A stretch of DNA of 64,000 nt from Bacillus swezeyi (GTDB lineage: Bacteria > Bacillota > Bacilli > Bacillales > Bacillaceae), in NCBI RefSeq assembly GCF_001969815.1, contig NZ_MRBK01000014.1, positions 141,931-205,930 of the forward strand, given 5' to 3'. Under the pieces are notes generated by a model, which was not told where the DNA came from, did no database searches, and worked only from the letters and a program-made list of their open reading frames with translations. Both the position numbers and the translations under genes were made by a program. Positions within the stretch are counted from its first letter, which is position 1; every line of letters starts with the position of its first letter. Shown here piece by piece: positions 51,489 through 59,751 of this stretch.

Positions 51489-52229
51489 CGCTTTTTTTGC
51501 TATATAAAAGTGCCGTTCCGTTTCTGCCCCGGGTTTCAGGTCCGAAAAATCCGCGGTTATTTCCCCTACTTTAAAGCCCGCTGTCTCTAATAAACGGCTG
51601 TATTCTTCAGCTTCAAATGTCCGCTGTTCATGGGATTCATCAAAGCGTTCATACACGCCTCCATTTTCCACGAAGAATGTCAGGTCATGAACAACCGAAT
51701 GCACCGCCTCACCTGCATAGCTTTGCCAGATCACGCTGATTTCTTCATCCTGGTCAGCATACGTACTTCCCGGAAATACGTGATCCATCTTATATACAGA
51801 ATGAACATCAAATAAAAGAAGACCGTTATCTTTTAATAACGAAAAAACGTTTTGAAAAGTATCCAAAACACCTTTTTCATCAATGACATAATTTAATGAG
51901 TCACAGCAAATCACAACTGCGTCAAATTCCTGGCCATGTCCGGTTAAGGCGCGCATATCCTGCTGAAAAAAATGAATCTGCAGCTTGCGGTCAGCCGCTT
52001 TTTGCTGAGCCTGGGCCAACATGTCTTCGCTTATATCAACGCCTGTGACATCATACCCTTTTTCAGCAAGGCGCACCGATATTTCACCGGTTCCGCATGC
52101 CAGATCAAGAATTCGCACATTCTCTTTTTGCTGTGCACTGATCGATTTTTCAATCCATTCGACCCACTGATCATAAGGAGCATGAGCCATCAGGCTGTCA
52201 TAAACGCCGGAAAACCCTTGATATATCAT
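51474..52229 (-). CDS. yqeM: SAM-dependent methyltransferase YqeM
   Basis: A 251-residue class I methyltransferase. Motif I ILDLACGTGEISVRLAEKGYDVTGVDIS (about 40-65), QQDMRAL, VVICCDSLNYV (about 105), then the C-terminal cap. Substrate unknown. Start and stop overlap the rsfS stop (TAATG). Last gene of the yqeG operon. Confidence 0.9.
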   Translation of the reverse strand: MIYQGFSGVYDSLMAHAPYDQWVEWIEKSISAQQKENVRILDLACGTGEISVRLAEKGYDVTGVDISEDMLAQAQQKAADRKLQIHFFQQDMRALTGHGQEFDAVVICCDSLNYVIDEKGVLDTFQNVFSLLKDNGLLLFDVHSVYKMDHVFPGSTYADQDEEISVIWQSYAGEAVHSVVHDLTFFVENGGVYERFDESHEQRTFEAEEYSRLLETAGFKVGEITADFSDLKPGAETERHFYIAKKAKTIV

Positions 52230-52582
52230 TAATTGACTCCAAATGAAAGGTCTTCAGGCGGGGCGTCTCCCCATAGCTTTTCAAGGTTGTAATAGCCTCT
52301 TTCCTCTTTATGGAAAACATGGACGACGACATCGCCTAAATCAATCAAGACCCATCTGGCTTCATCAAAGCCCTCCATTTTCTTCACTGAAATCCCATTT
52401 TCTTCAGCCTGATCCTTAATTTCCCGGGCAATAGCTTGAACCTGTTTATCGGAGTTGCCGTGGCAAATCAGAAAATAATCAGCCACAAGAGAAATCCCTT
52501 GCATATTCATGGCGATAATATCTTCTGCACGTTTATCGTCACAGGCTTCGGCAGCTATTTTTAATATTGAAGCTTGATCCAT
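52229..52582 (-). CDS. rsfS: Ribosome silencing factor RsfS
   Basis: A 117-residue RsfS/Iojap protein that binds L14 and blocks subunit joining in starved cells. Conserved core: AEDIIAMNMQGISLVADYFLICHGNSDKQVQAIAREI and WVLIDLGDVVVHVFHKEERGYYNLEKLWGDAP. ATG 52582 with TAGGAGGAATTTGTGA. It follows yqeK by 13 bases. Confidence 0.96.
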   Translation of the reverse strand: MDQASILKIAAEACDDKRAEDIIAMNMQGISLVADYFLICHGNSDKQVQAIAREIKDQAEENGISVKKMEGFDEARWVLIDLGDVVVHVFHKEERGYYNLEKLWGDAPPEDLSFGVN

Positions 52583-52595
52583 TCACAAATTCCTC

Positions 52596-53159
52596 CTAGT
52601 ATCTTTCTTTTACAAAAGCATTATATGTCGCAACCGTTTCCGGAAAAACGGCTTGGTTTTTAGATAATAAAAAGGTGATCGTATTTTTCAATGCCTGGAT
52701 GAGCGCAAGATCCAAATCTTCTTCTGCCAATGCGCGAACCTCTTCAACCCCTGGAAAGCGTCGGCCCGGCTCAATATAATCAGCAACATAAATCACTTTT
52801 TCGAGCAGGGTCATGTTCGGTCTTCCAGATGTATGATATCTGATCGCTGACAAAATGTCTTCGTCTGTAATTCCAACTTCCGTTTTGACGAGCACCGCAC
52901 CGGCTGGCGCGTGCCATAGTTCATGATGAAAATCAAGCACATCAAGCGGCCTGCCGTCATTCAAAATAATCTGTTTCATTTCTTCTTTCGGACGAAATTT
53001 AGCATAGTCGTGAAAAATCGCCGCGATTTCCGCTTTTTTCACGTCTGCGCCAAATCGTTCGGCAAGTTTTACAGCCGTCTCCATGACTCCGATTGTATGC
53101 GTATAGCGCTGCTCTGTCAGCTGTTCTTTTACACAGGCAAGTGCTTCCTCACATTTCAT
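52596..53159 (-). CDS. yqeK: HD-domain hydrolase YqeK (Ap4A hydrolase family)
   Basis: A 187-residue HD phosphohydrolase. Metal-binding [17 protein letters not shown] (H21), [12 protein letters not shown] (HD, about 50), [11 protein letters not shown] (about 78-83) and a further [10 protein letters not shown] (about 125). YqeK-type enzymes symmetrically cleave diadenosine tetraphosphate. Its ATG overlaps the nadD 3' end by 11 bases. Confidence 0.94.
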   Translation of the reverse strand: MKCEEALACVKEQLTEQRYTHTIGVMETAVKLAERFGADVKKAEIAAIFHDYAKFRPKEEMKQIILNDGRPLDVLDFHHELWHAPAGAVLVKTEVGITDEDILSAIRYHTSGRPNMTLLEKVIYVADYIEPGRRFPGVEEVRALAEEDLDLALIQALKNTITFLLSKNQAVFPETVATYNAFVKERY

Positions 53160-53718
53160 ATAAATGATTCTCCTTTACATAGGCCTTTACTTCGTCAGAA
53201 ATTAAATAATCTGTCGGCTGACGATTTTTAATGCGGTCCCTGAGTAAAGATGAAGATACTTCAAATGCCGGCACATCTACAAAAACAAGCGGGTAAGGTG
53301 TCTCAATTTGAAAGCCCGGACGCTTGACCCCGACAAATTGGATCAATTTGGTCAATTCGTCAATCTTAGACCACTTTGGCAAATACTCGATCATGTCCGC
53401 ACCGATAATAAAATAAAATTTGTCATCCGGGTACCGTTCCTTTAACAGACAAACCGTATCAAATGTATAGGAAGGGCCTTCCCTTTCAAGCTCGATCGTC
53501 TCCAGCTTAAAATGCTTTTTTCCTGAAATGGCGAGCTTCAGCATTTCAACCCGGTGCCGGCTTGATGAAAAGGAATTCTCCTGTTTATGCGGCGGAATTT
53601 GATTGGGCATAAACCATATTTCATCAAGCCCCATTTTGTAAAGCACTTCATTTGCCATCAGCAAGTGCCCGTTGTGCGGAGGATCGAACGTCCCCCCAAA
53701 AACCCCGATTTTCCTCAT
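53149..53718 (-). CDS. nadD: Nicotinate-mononucleotide adenylyltransferase NadD
   Basis: A 189-residue nucleotidyltransferase of NAD synthesis. [15 protein letters not shown] (HxGH motif, near 8-20), [10 protein letters not shown] (about 40), [14 protein letters not shown] (about 105) and [10 protein letters not shown] (ISSTxxR-type, about 155). ATG 53718 with AAAAGGTGGTTGAC; GTG 53727 overlaps the ribosome site. Followed by overlapping yqeK. Confidence 0.97.
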   Translation of the reverse strand: MRKIGVFGGTFDPPHNGHLLMANEVLYKMGLDEIWFMPNQIPPHKQENSFSSSRHRVEMLKLAISGKKHFKLETIELEREGPSYTFDTVCLLKERYPDDKFYFIIGADMIEYLPKWSKIDELTKLIQFVGVKRPGFQIETPYPLVFVDVPAFEVSSSLLRDRIKNRQPTDYLISDEVKAYVKENHLYEM

Positions 53719-53738
53719 GTCAACCACCTTTTAAAGCC

Positions 53739-54029
53739 TTAAGGAAGTTCAATTTGTTTATTTTCTTTTGACTCCTTATACAGCACAATGATATTTCCGA
53801 TCGTCTGCACCAGCTCGGCGCCCGCTCCGTTTGCTAAAGCTTCCGCCACTTCATCTTTGGGCTGCTCGCAATTTTGCAGCACGCTGACCTTAATCAGTTC
53901 TCTGGCTTCAAGCGCTTCACTGATTTGTTTTACCATATTATCGTTGACTCCGCCTTTTCCGACTTGAAAAATCGGTGACAGGTGATGCGCTTCCCGCCGT
54001 AAATGGCGTTTTTGTTTTCCTGTTAACAT
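53739..54029 (-). CDS. yqeI: CRM-domain RNA-binding protein YqeI (YhbY family)
   Basis: A 96-residue CRM domain (MLTGKQKRHLRREAHHLSPIFQVGKGGVNDNMVKQI), with the GxxG loop GKGG near 30 for RNA binding. Homologues bind pre-50S particles. Its start overlaps the aroE stop by one base (TAATG type). Confidence 0.95.
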   Translation of the reverse strand: MLTGKQKRHLRREAHHLSPIFQVGKGGVNDNMVKQISEALEARELIKVSVLQNCEQPKDEVAEALANGAGAELVQTIGNIIVLYKESKENKQIELP

Positions 54030-54859
54030 TATTTTCCTCCTAATTTTCGCAAAACGATTGATTTCATTTTTTCCATATTCGGTTCATGTCCGGTCCACAG
54101 CTCAAAGGATAGTGCCGCCTGACCGATGAACATTCCGACTCCGTCCAGTATTTTCAAGCCTTTTGCCTCAGCCTCTTTTAACAAAGCGGTCTTTAGCGGA
54201 TTGTAGATAATATCACAAACAAGACAAGTCTCTTTTGCCTGCACTAAAGAAAGCGGGGCAGCATCGACGTTCGGGTGCATGCCGACCGAAGTCGTTTGAA
54301 TCACTACATCATACGCTGACAGATTCGTTTCCGCTTCTTGCAAAGTCAGCGTTTTCGCCTCTCCTTCAAAAAGCTTGACGAACGCTTCTGCTTTTTCAGG
54401 CGTGCGATTAGCCACATCAAGCCGGTTCGGCAGCTTTGACGCAAGTGTTGTAAAAATGGCCCGCGCTGCGCCGCCGGCCCCGATAATCAGAAGCGAGAGC
54501 TCGCGAACCGGCTTATCGAGAGATTGTTCCAGTGATTTTAAAAACCCTTCTCCATCTGTATTATATCCGACAAACTCTTCTTTTTCTCGTCTGACAGTGT
54601 TTACCGCTCCGAGCGCTTTTGCGCTGTCATCAATGCGGTCAAGGTATTTCATGATCGATACTTTATGGGGAACCGTCACATTAAATCCTTGAACACCAAG
54701 CGCCCGCATTCCTTTCACCGCATCTTCAAGATCGGCGTTTTCAACATGGAAAGCATGATAATACCCATCTAAAGAAAGATCTTGTAAAGCCGCATTATGG
54801 ATGTCTGGAGACATGGAATGCGCAACAGGATTTCCAATCAGCCCATATATCGGTTTCAT
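54029..54859 (-). CDS. aroE: Shikimate dehydrogenase
   Basis: A 276-residue NADP-dependent enzyme reducing 3-dehydroshikimate in aromatic amino-acid synthesis. Substrate motif GNPVAHSMSPDIHN (about 9), NVTVPHK with catalytic Lys (about 66), GAGGAARAIF (about 130), VANRTPEKA, and GVGMFIGQAALSFELWTG (about 240). ATG 54859 with AAGGGGAGAGGGTT. Lies between yqeH and yqeI. Called aroD in older subtilis maps. Confidence 0.96.
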   Translation of the reverse strand: MKPIYGLIGNPVAHSMSPDIHNAALQDLSLDGYYHAFHVENADLEDAVKGMRALGVQGFNVTVPHKVSIMKYLDRIDDSAKALGAVNTVRREKEEFVGYNTDGEGFLKSLEQSLDKPVRELSLLIIGAGGAARAIFTTLASKLPNRLDVANRTPEKAEAFVKLFEGEAKTLTLQEAETNLSAYDVVIQTTSVGMHPNVDAAPLSLVQAKETCLVCDIIYNPLKTALLKEAEAKGLKILDGVGMFIGQAALSFELWTGHEPNMEKMKSIVLRKLGGK

Positions 54860-54878
54860 AACCCTCTCCCCTTAGCTT

Positions 54879-55979
54879 TTATATTAAAGATCTGCGCAAA
54901 AACACGTGGACACCTTTTGGAGCGTGAGCGACAATTTTTTGATTCGCACCCTGGACAGTCACCCATCCCAATCCTGAGAACACCACATCCGTTTTCGGCT
55001 CCCTGATCGTAAATGTGTGTCTGACAAGCTCCGGAAACGCTTCAAGGTCCTCTTTGGCAGGAGGCGCCAGCATGTCTCCCGCATGTTTTTCATAAAGCTG
55101 ATCCGCATTGTCAAGCTTTGTTCTGTGAATGTTTAATTCATTGGGCATATAGGACACAAACGAAGACCTCTCTCCAGATACAAAATCAAACCTGGACAGC
55201 CCGCCGAAGAACAGCGTCTGTTCTTCATTCAACTGAAAAGTGCGGGGCTTCAGCTCCTTTTTCGGCGTCAATATTTTCAAATCGCGTTTAGCGACATAAT
55301 GGGCCATCTGATGATGGTTGATGATTCCCGGGGTATCATACATCGATGAACCGTCATCAAGAGGGATCTCAATCGCGTCAAGGGTTGTCCCCGGATACTG
55401 GGATGTTGTGATGATATCCTCTTCCCCTGATACCTCTTTAATAATCCGGTTGATAAACGTTGATTTTCCAACATTCGTGCATCCGACCACATAGACGTCT
55501 TTGCCCTGTCTGTAATGCTCTATCGCTTCGATCGCTTCTTTCATTCCCTGTCCGCGCCCTGCGCTGACAAGCAAGACATCAACAGGCTTTAAACCAAGTT
55601 CTTTTGCCTCGCGTTTCATCCAATGAACGAGACGCTCGCGTTTGACTGATTTCGGAAGTATATCTGCTTTGTTTCCTATTAATAAGATCGGATTTCCTCC
55701 GACAAAACGGTTTAATCCGTTAATCCAGCTTCCGTTAAAATCAAAGATGTCGACGATTTTGACGATAAGCGAATCCGTTTCCCCGATGCCGTGTAGGATT
55801 TTCAAAAAATCATCATCCGTCAGGGAGACGTCCTGGATTTCGTTATAATTTTTCAGTCTGAAGCAGCGCTGGCAAATCACATCATCTTTCAGCAGAGATG
55901 CTTCAGGCGCGTACCCCAGTTCATTTTTCATTTCGGTTTGGATGGCGACTCCGCATCCGACGCAAACTACCTTTTCCAT
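54879..55979 (-). CDS. yqeH: Circularly permuted GTPase YqeH
   Basis: A 366-residue ribosome-assembly GTPase for the 30S subunit. N-terminal zinc finger with CVGCG (C7, C10) and ICQRCF (about 37-40). GTPase motifs are in permuted order: G4 NKAD (about 103) and G5 SAGRGQGM come before G1 GCTNVGKST (about 167) and G3 DTPG (about 215). C-terminal RNA-binding domain. Start ATG, three bases after yqeG stop. Confidence 0.96.
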   Translation of the reverse strand: MEKVVCVGCGVAIQTEMKNELGYAPEASLLKDDVICQRCFRLKNYNEIQDVSLTDDDFLKILHGIGETDSLIVKIVDIFDFNGSWINGLNRFVGGNPILLIGNKADILPKSVKRERLVHWMKREAKELGLKPVDVLLVSAGRGQGMKEAIEAIEHYRQGKDVYVVGCTNVGKSTFINRIIKEVSGEEDIITTSQYPGTTLDAIEIPLDDGSSMYDTPGIINHHQMAHYVAKRDLKILTPKKELKPRTFQLNEEQTLFFGGLSRFDFVSGERSSFVSYMPNELNIHRTKLDNADQLYEKHAGDMLAPPAKEDLEAFPELVRHTFTIREPKTDVVFSGLGWVTVQGANQKIVAHAPKGVHVFLRRSLI

Positions 55980-55982
55980 TTT

Positions 55983-56501
55983 TTACTCCTCCCACTGAAT
56001 ATGGCCTTTCCGTTTTAATGCGCTGAGAATTCTTCGTTCCACCTGGCGGTTAAAACGCGTAAAAAAGCCATCGGAAGCGGCCACGGGTACAACCAGAATC
56101 GTGTGAAAGCCATTGCGGTTTCCTCCGAGAACATCGGTCATAAGCTGATCCCCAATGACGACGACATCTTCTTTTTTAAGGCCCATATTTTTTACGGCTT
56201 TCCTGAATGCTCTGCCCATCGGCTTTTTCGCTTTATAAATAAATGGGATATTAAGCGGTTCAGAGAATAATTTGACGCGTTTTTCATTATTATTGGAGAC
56301 AATTGTGACTTTAATGCCATTCTCCTTCATCTCTTCAAACCACTCGATGAGACGCGGTGTGGCGCTTGGCCTGTCCCACTCAACAAGCGTGTTGTCCAAA
56401 TCCGTAATAATCCCTTTTACATTGCGTTCTTTTAGCTTCTCAGGGGTAATATGAAAAATATCTTTAACAAATTCATCCGGCAGAAAAAACTTTTTTAACA
56501 C
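55983..56501 (-). CDS. yqeG: HAD-family phosphatase YqeG
   Basis: A 172-residue HAD hydrolase (YqeG, HAD-IIIA). Motif I DLDNTLVEWD (about 40), motif II VSNN (about 73), KKPMGRAF lysine (about 93), motif IV VIGDQLMTDVLGGNRNG (about 115). Related to phosphatidylglycerophosphatase-like enzymes; substrate unproven. Start GTG 56501 (subtilis length) after GGAAAGGTGCGGCTT; ATG 56522 is possible. First gene of the eight-gene operon, divergent from sda. Confidence 0.93.
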   Translation of the reverse strand: MLKKFFLPDEFVKDIFHITPEKLKERNVKGIITDLDNTLVEWDRPSATPRLIEWFEEMKENGIKVTIVSNNNEKRVKLFSEPLNIPFIYKAKKPMGRAFRKAVKNMGLKKEDVVVIGDQLMTDVLGGNRNGFHTILVVPVAASDGFFTRFNRQVERRILSALKRKGHIQWEE

Positions 56502-56621
56502 AAGCCGCACCTTTCCTTTCACTTACTGCTTCTTTTTCAATGTGTCGAATCAAATCTAAAAGTGTCTTAAAAAATCGGCTGTCCGAAAAGTTTTCGACAT
56601 ATAATAGGATTCTTCAACAGG

Positions 56622-56721
56622 TGTGGATAAAATTACACACAGTATCCACTCTTATTTCATCGACCTTTTATTAAATTATAAACATGATACCCACAAGTTA
56701 TCCACTTTTTGGTGTGGATAA
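56622..56721. promoter_or_regulatory. DnaA-box cluster between yqeG and sda
   Basis: Perfect boxes TGTGGATAA at 56622-56630 and 56713-56721, one-mismatch TTATCCACT at 56698-56706, and degenerate copies near 56642 and 56687. In subtilis DnaA represses or activates here to tie sda to replication start. The first box also overlaps the likely -35 of the yqeG promoter on the minus strand (TATTAT -10 near 56603-56608). Confidence 0.9.
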
Positions 56722-56729
56722 CAGAACGA

Positions 56730-56758
56730 TTGTTCTTGCCCAATATTCATGATAGATT
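56730..56758 (+). promoter_or_regulatory. Probable sda promoter
   Basis: TTGTTC (56730-56735), 17 bases, TAGATT (56753-56758), nine bases past the nearest perfect DnaA box, about 90 bases before the sda start. Moderate match to sigma-A. Confidence 0.45.
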
Positions 56759-56866
56759 ATAGGTACTTCAAACAGAGATCATATAACTTAACATTCTATG
56801 TAGGTTCAAAACAGGTTATGCCAATTTTCTTGAGGAGGTGTCTTCCCCATTAAATGGGTACCAAGT

Positions 56867-57007
56867 ATGAGAAAGCTGTCTGATGAACTTTTAATAGAAT
56901 CATACATTAAAGCGAATGAGATGAATTTGAACCGCGAATTCATCGAGCTGATTGAAACTGAAATTAAAAGAAGGTCGCTCGGTCATCTGCTTTCAGTCTC
57001 TTCGTAG
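56867..57007 (+). CDS. sda: Sporulation histidine kinase inhibitor Sda
   Basis: A 46-residue helical hairpin ([46 protein letters not shown]) that binds KinA and blocks sporulation when replication is perturbed. The best Shine-Dalgarno, GGAGGTG at 56834-56840, is 26 bases from this ATG. In the same frame an ATT at 56849-56851, eight bases after the Shine-Dalgarno, would give the 52-residue form ([10 protein letters not shown]), matching the long subtilis reading. The start may therefore be ATT 56849. Confidence 0.93.
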   Translation: MRKLSDELLIESYIKANEMNLNREFIELIETEIKRRSLGHLLSVSS

Positions 57008-57098
57008 TTAAGCACTTCCGGGCGTTCTGCCGCTTTTTTCACTTAAGTTGATATTATATCACTTGAATAATACGCTTACTACTGTTTTCATGAAAAAA

Positions 57099-57118
57099 CA
57101 CCTCCGGCTAAAGAGGTG
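57099..57118 (-). terminator. Terminator of the YjcZ-like gene
   Basis: CACCTC (57099-57104) and GAGGTG (57113-57118), followed on the minus strand by TTTTTT; it abuts the TAG stop. Confidence 0.75.
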
Positions 57119-57280
57119 CTATTTGAAGAATCCGTAAGGACTAAGCCAGTAAAACCCGCCGATAACCAGCAGGACGACCAAAAGAACGACAATAAAAGCA
57201 TAGCCGTATGCTGCGCCTGAATATCCGGGATAAGGCCGATAAGAACATGGACCAGCAGGAAAAGGATATCCGCAGGTCAT
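57119..57280 (-). CDS. YjcZ-family sporulation-type micro-protein
   Basis: A 53-residue peptide: N-terminal part rich in Cys, Pro, Gly and Tyr (MTCGYPFPAGPCSYRPYPGYSG), then one transmembrane helix GYAFIVVLLVVLLVIGGFYW, the YjcZ/YuzJ-type signature seen in small spore-associated membrane proteins. ATG 57280 with AAAGGAGGAATGTGCG; the frame is open to 57361 without a site. Not on the subtilis map next to yqeF that I recall. The spore role is inference from family. Confidence 0.75.
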   Translation of the reverse strand: MTCGYPFPAGPCSYRPYPGYSGAAYGYAFIVVLLVVLLVIGGFYWLSPYGFFK

Positions 57281-57357
57281 CGCACATTCCTCCTTTGGAC
57301 AGTTATAGTAACAGCCTATGAACAAAAAGGAAAAATGGTTAGGCCGTTGACCGTGTC

Positions 57358-58089
57358 TCAAGAAGTTTTTATGACTTTGCTTTCATTAATTCCTTCAAAT
57401 ATAATATGAGCGCCTTTTGGGGTTAAGTGATTTCCCGATGGGTCGATAAACCCCGATTTGATCAATTTCTCATCCGTTGCCCCGCCTGCCTTGTTCACAA
57501 TGTTTTTCCAGTTGTCAATAAGTGTTACGTCCAATTTGCGGGCCGTTTCCCTTGTGACCTGATTATAGGAATCATGCCACTTTCTCGCTCCTCCGTATTT
57601 TTCAAACGAAGCAGCCCGATATCTCGCATAATAAAAGATGTTGTTCCCGCTTCCTTCAACGAGCGGAAGACATGTCATCAAAACCGGCTCTATGCCATGG
57701 CGGCGGCTTTCTTTGACGAAATAAAAAAGATTTTCTTTAAATCTTTTTTTTGATACGCGCGGAACCCCTTTTGCAAAAATTGCCGCATCATTCGTTCCAA
57801 ACATGATAAACAGATATGCCGGCCGCTTGTCTAGCACATCCTTCTTAAAACGAAACCTGGCATCTTCAGTCGTTTCTCCGCCAATTCCCGCATTGTCTAT
57901 TTTGTACTTTCCGCGAAGTGAAGTTTGAAGTAAATTGACCCATTTTTCCGCTTTTGGATAATCACGAAACTGCCAATTTGAACCGCGTGTATTGCTGTCG
58001 CCAAATGCAACGATTTTTCGCGTGCTGTCCTTTCCGCAGCCAGAAAGAAGCAGCAAGATAACGAGGACCATTGCGAACATTTTTTTCAT
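57358..58089 (-). CDS. yqeF: SGNH/GDSL-hydrolase lipoprotein YqeF
   Basis: A 243-residue lipoprotein. Signal peptide with lipobox LLLSGCG (Cys19), then SGNH hydrolase: block I AFGDSNTRGS (Ser), block III FIMFGTNDAA, block V DPSGNHLTPKG (Asp...His). Probable esterase/lipase or cell-wall deacetylase on the outer face of the membrane. ATG 58089 with AAAGGAGGTGAAACG. Length equals subtilis YqeF. Confidence 0.92.
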   Translation of the reverse strand: MKKMFAMVLVILLLLSGCGKDSTRKIVAFGDSNTRGSNWQFRDYPKAEKWVNLLQTSLRGKYKIDNAGIGGETTEDARFRFKKDVLDKRPAYLFIMFGTNDAAIFAKGVPRVSKKRFKENLFYFVKESRRHGIEPVLMTCLPLVEGSGNNIFYYARYRAASFEKYGGARKWHDSYNQVTRETARKLDVTLIDNWKNIVNKAGGATDEKLIKSGFIDPSGNHLTPKGAHIIFEGINESKVIKTS

Positions 58090-58231
58090 CGTTTCACCTC
58101 CAAAAGCCAATAATACGATCATATAGAAGAGATTCGGCGATTTCAACGGGAGGGCTCTCTATGGCCAATCGGATAATGAATGATACTACGCCTTTAACCT
58201 GTCCCCTCCGTTTAAAAACATTCGCATTCGT

Positions 58232-58996
58232 TCACCGTTTTCCGACAAACAGCGAATAGGTTTTGAGAGGGCAGAAGCCCAATTTCTCTGCAAGGCGGAT
58301 TGACGCTTTGTTGTGAAGGTCACAATCCCAGCGCGGCTCCAGCTTATGGTCTTTGCAATATGAGATGAATGCTCGGGCGCAGTGCACGGCAAATCCCTTC
58401 CCCCTGAAATCCGCATGTGTAGCGATGTCAACCTCAGCGAAACGCTCCGAGCGGAAGATGGCGACGCATTCGCTGACCGTCCTGCCTTCATGCAGCACTT
58501 TAAAACCGAAGCTGTTCTTTAAAAAATTCGCGGTTCCTCCCCAATATTCATCAGCATATTTTTCGGAGAAATGCACACTCTGCTTACAGTCGGCTTCATG
58601 AAACATTTCGATCTTCACACCGATTTCTTCCCTCGGATTGCTGCGTTCATCCGCAAAAGAAAAAGTTGTGCGCTTCATTTGTTTTAGCGGCTCCTTCAAT
58701 CCGCCTATTAAAAAAGCATCCCAATCTTCTGAAGCCGAAAACACGGTAAAGCGCCCGCCATTCCTCTGCTCATTCAAATAATGAAGCCATTTGTCCCCTC
58801 CGGTGTCAGGAAGCGTCCCTGCGAGGTAGTAAATGCCTGACGAGGTTTGAAAAAGCGCTGTACGCGGGTAAGCGGGATCGTCGGCAAAAATTTTCCCGGG
58901 AATGATTCCTTCGGCTAAAGCATGAGAAAATGTCGGACTTCCCTCTGTTAACATTTGTTTGGCTGTTAACATGTCTGCCGGTGTCAGTTGTATCAT
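58232..58996 (-). CDS. GNAT-family N-acetyltransferase
   Basis: A 254-residue GNAT protein. The C-terminal half carries the acetyl-CoA motif A region (AEVDIATHADFRGKGFAVHCARAFISYC, about 180-210) with R-G-K-G-F in place of Q/RxxGxG/A, followed by RWDCDLHNKASIRLAEKLGF (motif B). N-terminal half is the GNAT_acetyltran-type extension. Substrate unknown. ATG 58996 with AGGAGGGAAAGAGACGG. It sits alone between yqeF and the MpsC-like gene. Confidence 0.85.
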   Translation of the reverse strand: MIQLTPADMLTAKQMLTEGSPTFSHALAEGIIPGKIFADDPAYPRTALFQTSSGIYYLAGTLPDTGGDKWLHYLNEQRNGGRFTVFSASEDWDAFLIGGLKEPLKQMKRTTFSFADERSNPREEIGVKIEMFHEADCKQSVHFSEKYADEYWGGTANFLKNSFGFKVLHEGRTVSECVAIFRSERFAEVDIATHADFRGKGFAVHCARAFISYCKDHKLEPRWDCDLHNKASIRLAEKLGFCPLKTYSLFVGKR

Positions 58997-59089
58997 CCGT
59001 CTCTTTCCCTCCTATCTGAAAGAAAACCGCGCGCGTAGAGCTCGAGTGTTCGATCATACATGGTGTTCTGCCGGGCTCTCAACTGTTCT

Positions 59090-59458
59090 TTACCCGTTTG
59101 CGCAATTTTCGCCATCTATGTTGTGATCAAATATAAAAACAGAAACGGCAATGTCTTCTTGAATTTTAATGTCTGTAAATAGGTGCTCCAGCTTGGCGCC
59201 GACTAGCTGTTCCATACCCTCAGGCGCATGATTTGAATAGTGCTTCTGAATCAGGCTCGTCCTTGCCGCATGAACCATTTCTTTCCCTTCCGGCGTACTT
59301 GCGATAAATTGCTCGCTTGCGGTCAAGTTGCCGTAAAGCGTCGAAACCGCCATATTGTCGACAAATACCGTGTGAATCCGTTCCGGCCCTTTTCCAAACA
59401 GCTCTTTTCGAAGCTTGCGAATCATATCATTAAACTCGTGTATTTTTTTAGCCATCAT
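59090..59458 (-). CDS. yrhF: MpsC-family (DUF2294) protein, YrhF-like
   Basis: A 122-residue soluble protein matching the DUF2294 family, now called the MpsC family after a sodium-translocating membrane-potential system. Core: IRKLRKELFGKGPERIHTVFVDNMAVSTLYGNLTASEQFIA near the N-terminus and a conserved R/T-rich middle (ARTSLIQKHYSNH). No membrane segment. Function unknown. ATG 59458 with GGAAGGGGTACA. Divergent from the formate dehydrogenase gene, as I recall for yrhF near yrhE in subtilis. Confidence 0.8.
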   Translation of the reverse strand: MMAKKIHEFNDMIRKLRKELFGKGPERIHTVFVDNMAVSTLYGNLTASEQFIASTPEGKEMVHAARTSLIQKHYSNHAPEGMEQLVGAKLEHLFTDIKIQEDIAVSVFIFDHNIDGENCANG

Positions 59459-59527
59459 TGTACCCCTTCCGCTAAAACCCTGTATGTCCCCACAAACACT
59501 TAACTTGGTTAAAATTTTCCTATTCTA

Positions 59528-59556
59528 TTGAATTATAATAAATATCACTTTATAAT
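59528..59556 (+). promoter_or_regulatory. Sigma-A promoter upstream of the formate dehydrogenase gene
   Basis: TTGAAT (59528-59533), 17 bases, perfect TATAAT (59551-59556). Predicted start near 59563 gives a leader of about 190 bases containing the hairpin at 59659-59718. The AT-rich stretch may also hold the divergent yrhF promoter. Confidence 0.65.
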
Positions 59557-59658
59557 AAAACCCAGTTGATGGATTTGTAATAAGAACCGTGTTATGAATC
59601 TATCTATTATCAAAATACAGGATTGGTCTGTTAGTAAGTCTTGCTAGTGAACTATTCC

Positions 59659-59718
59659 GCCATGTATGTTTATGCCGTCATCCAGGAAGGGGCCGGTATA
59701 TCTGTACATGGCTTTTTT
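59659..59718 (+). terminator. Structured terminator-like leader element before formate dehydrogenase
   Basis: Outer arms GCCATGTA (59659-59666) and TACATGGC (59705-59712) pair perfectly, followed by TTTTTT (59713-59718). An inner stem TGCCG/CGGTA and a small CC/GG top can also form. It lies between the predicted promoter and the start codon, 33 bases before it, so it may act as an attenuator or riboswitch expression platform. Confidence 0.6.
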
Positions 59719-59751
59719 GTGATTTCTACACATTGATGGAGGGAAACAAAG

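Noticed and set aside
58160..58258. Short plus-strand frame with a ribosome-like site overlapping the GNAT gene end
   Set aside because: About 32 codons, antisense to the acetyltransferase for its last part, no recognisable features.
59475..59500. Possible sigma-B promoter of the MpsC-family gene
   Set aside because: GTTTGT and GGGTTT are only 11 bases apart; sigma-B needs about 13-15.
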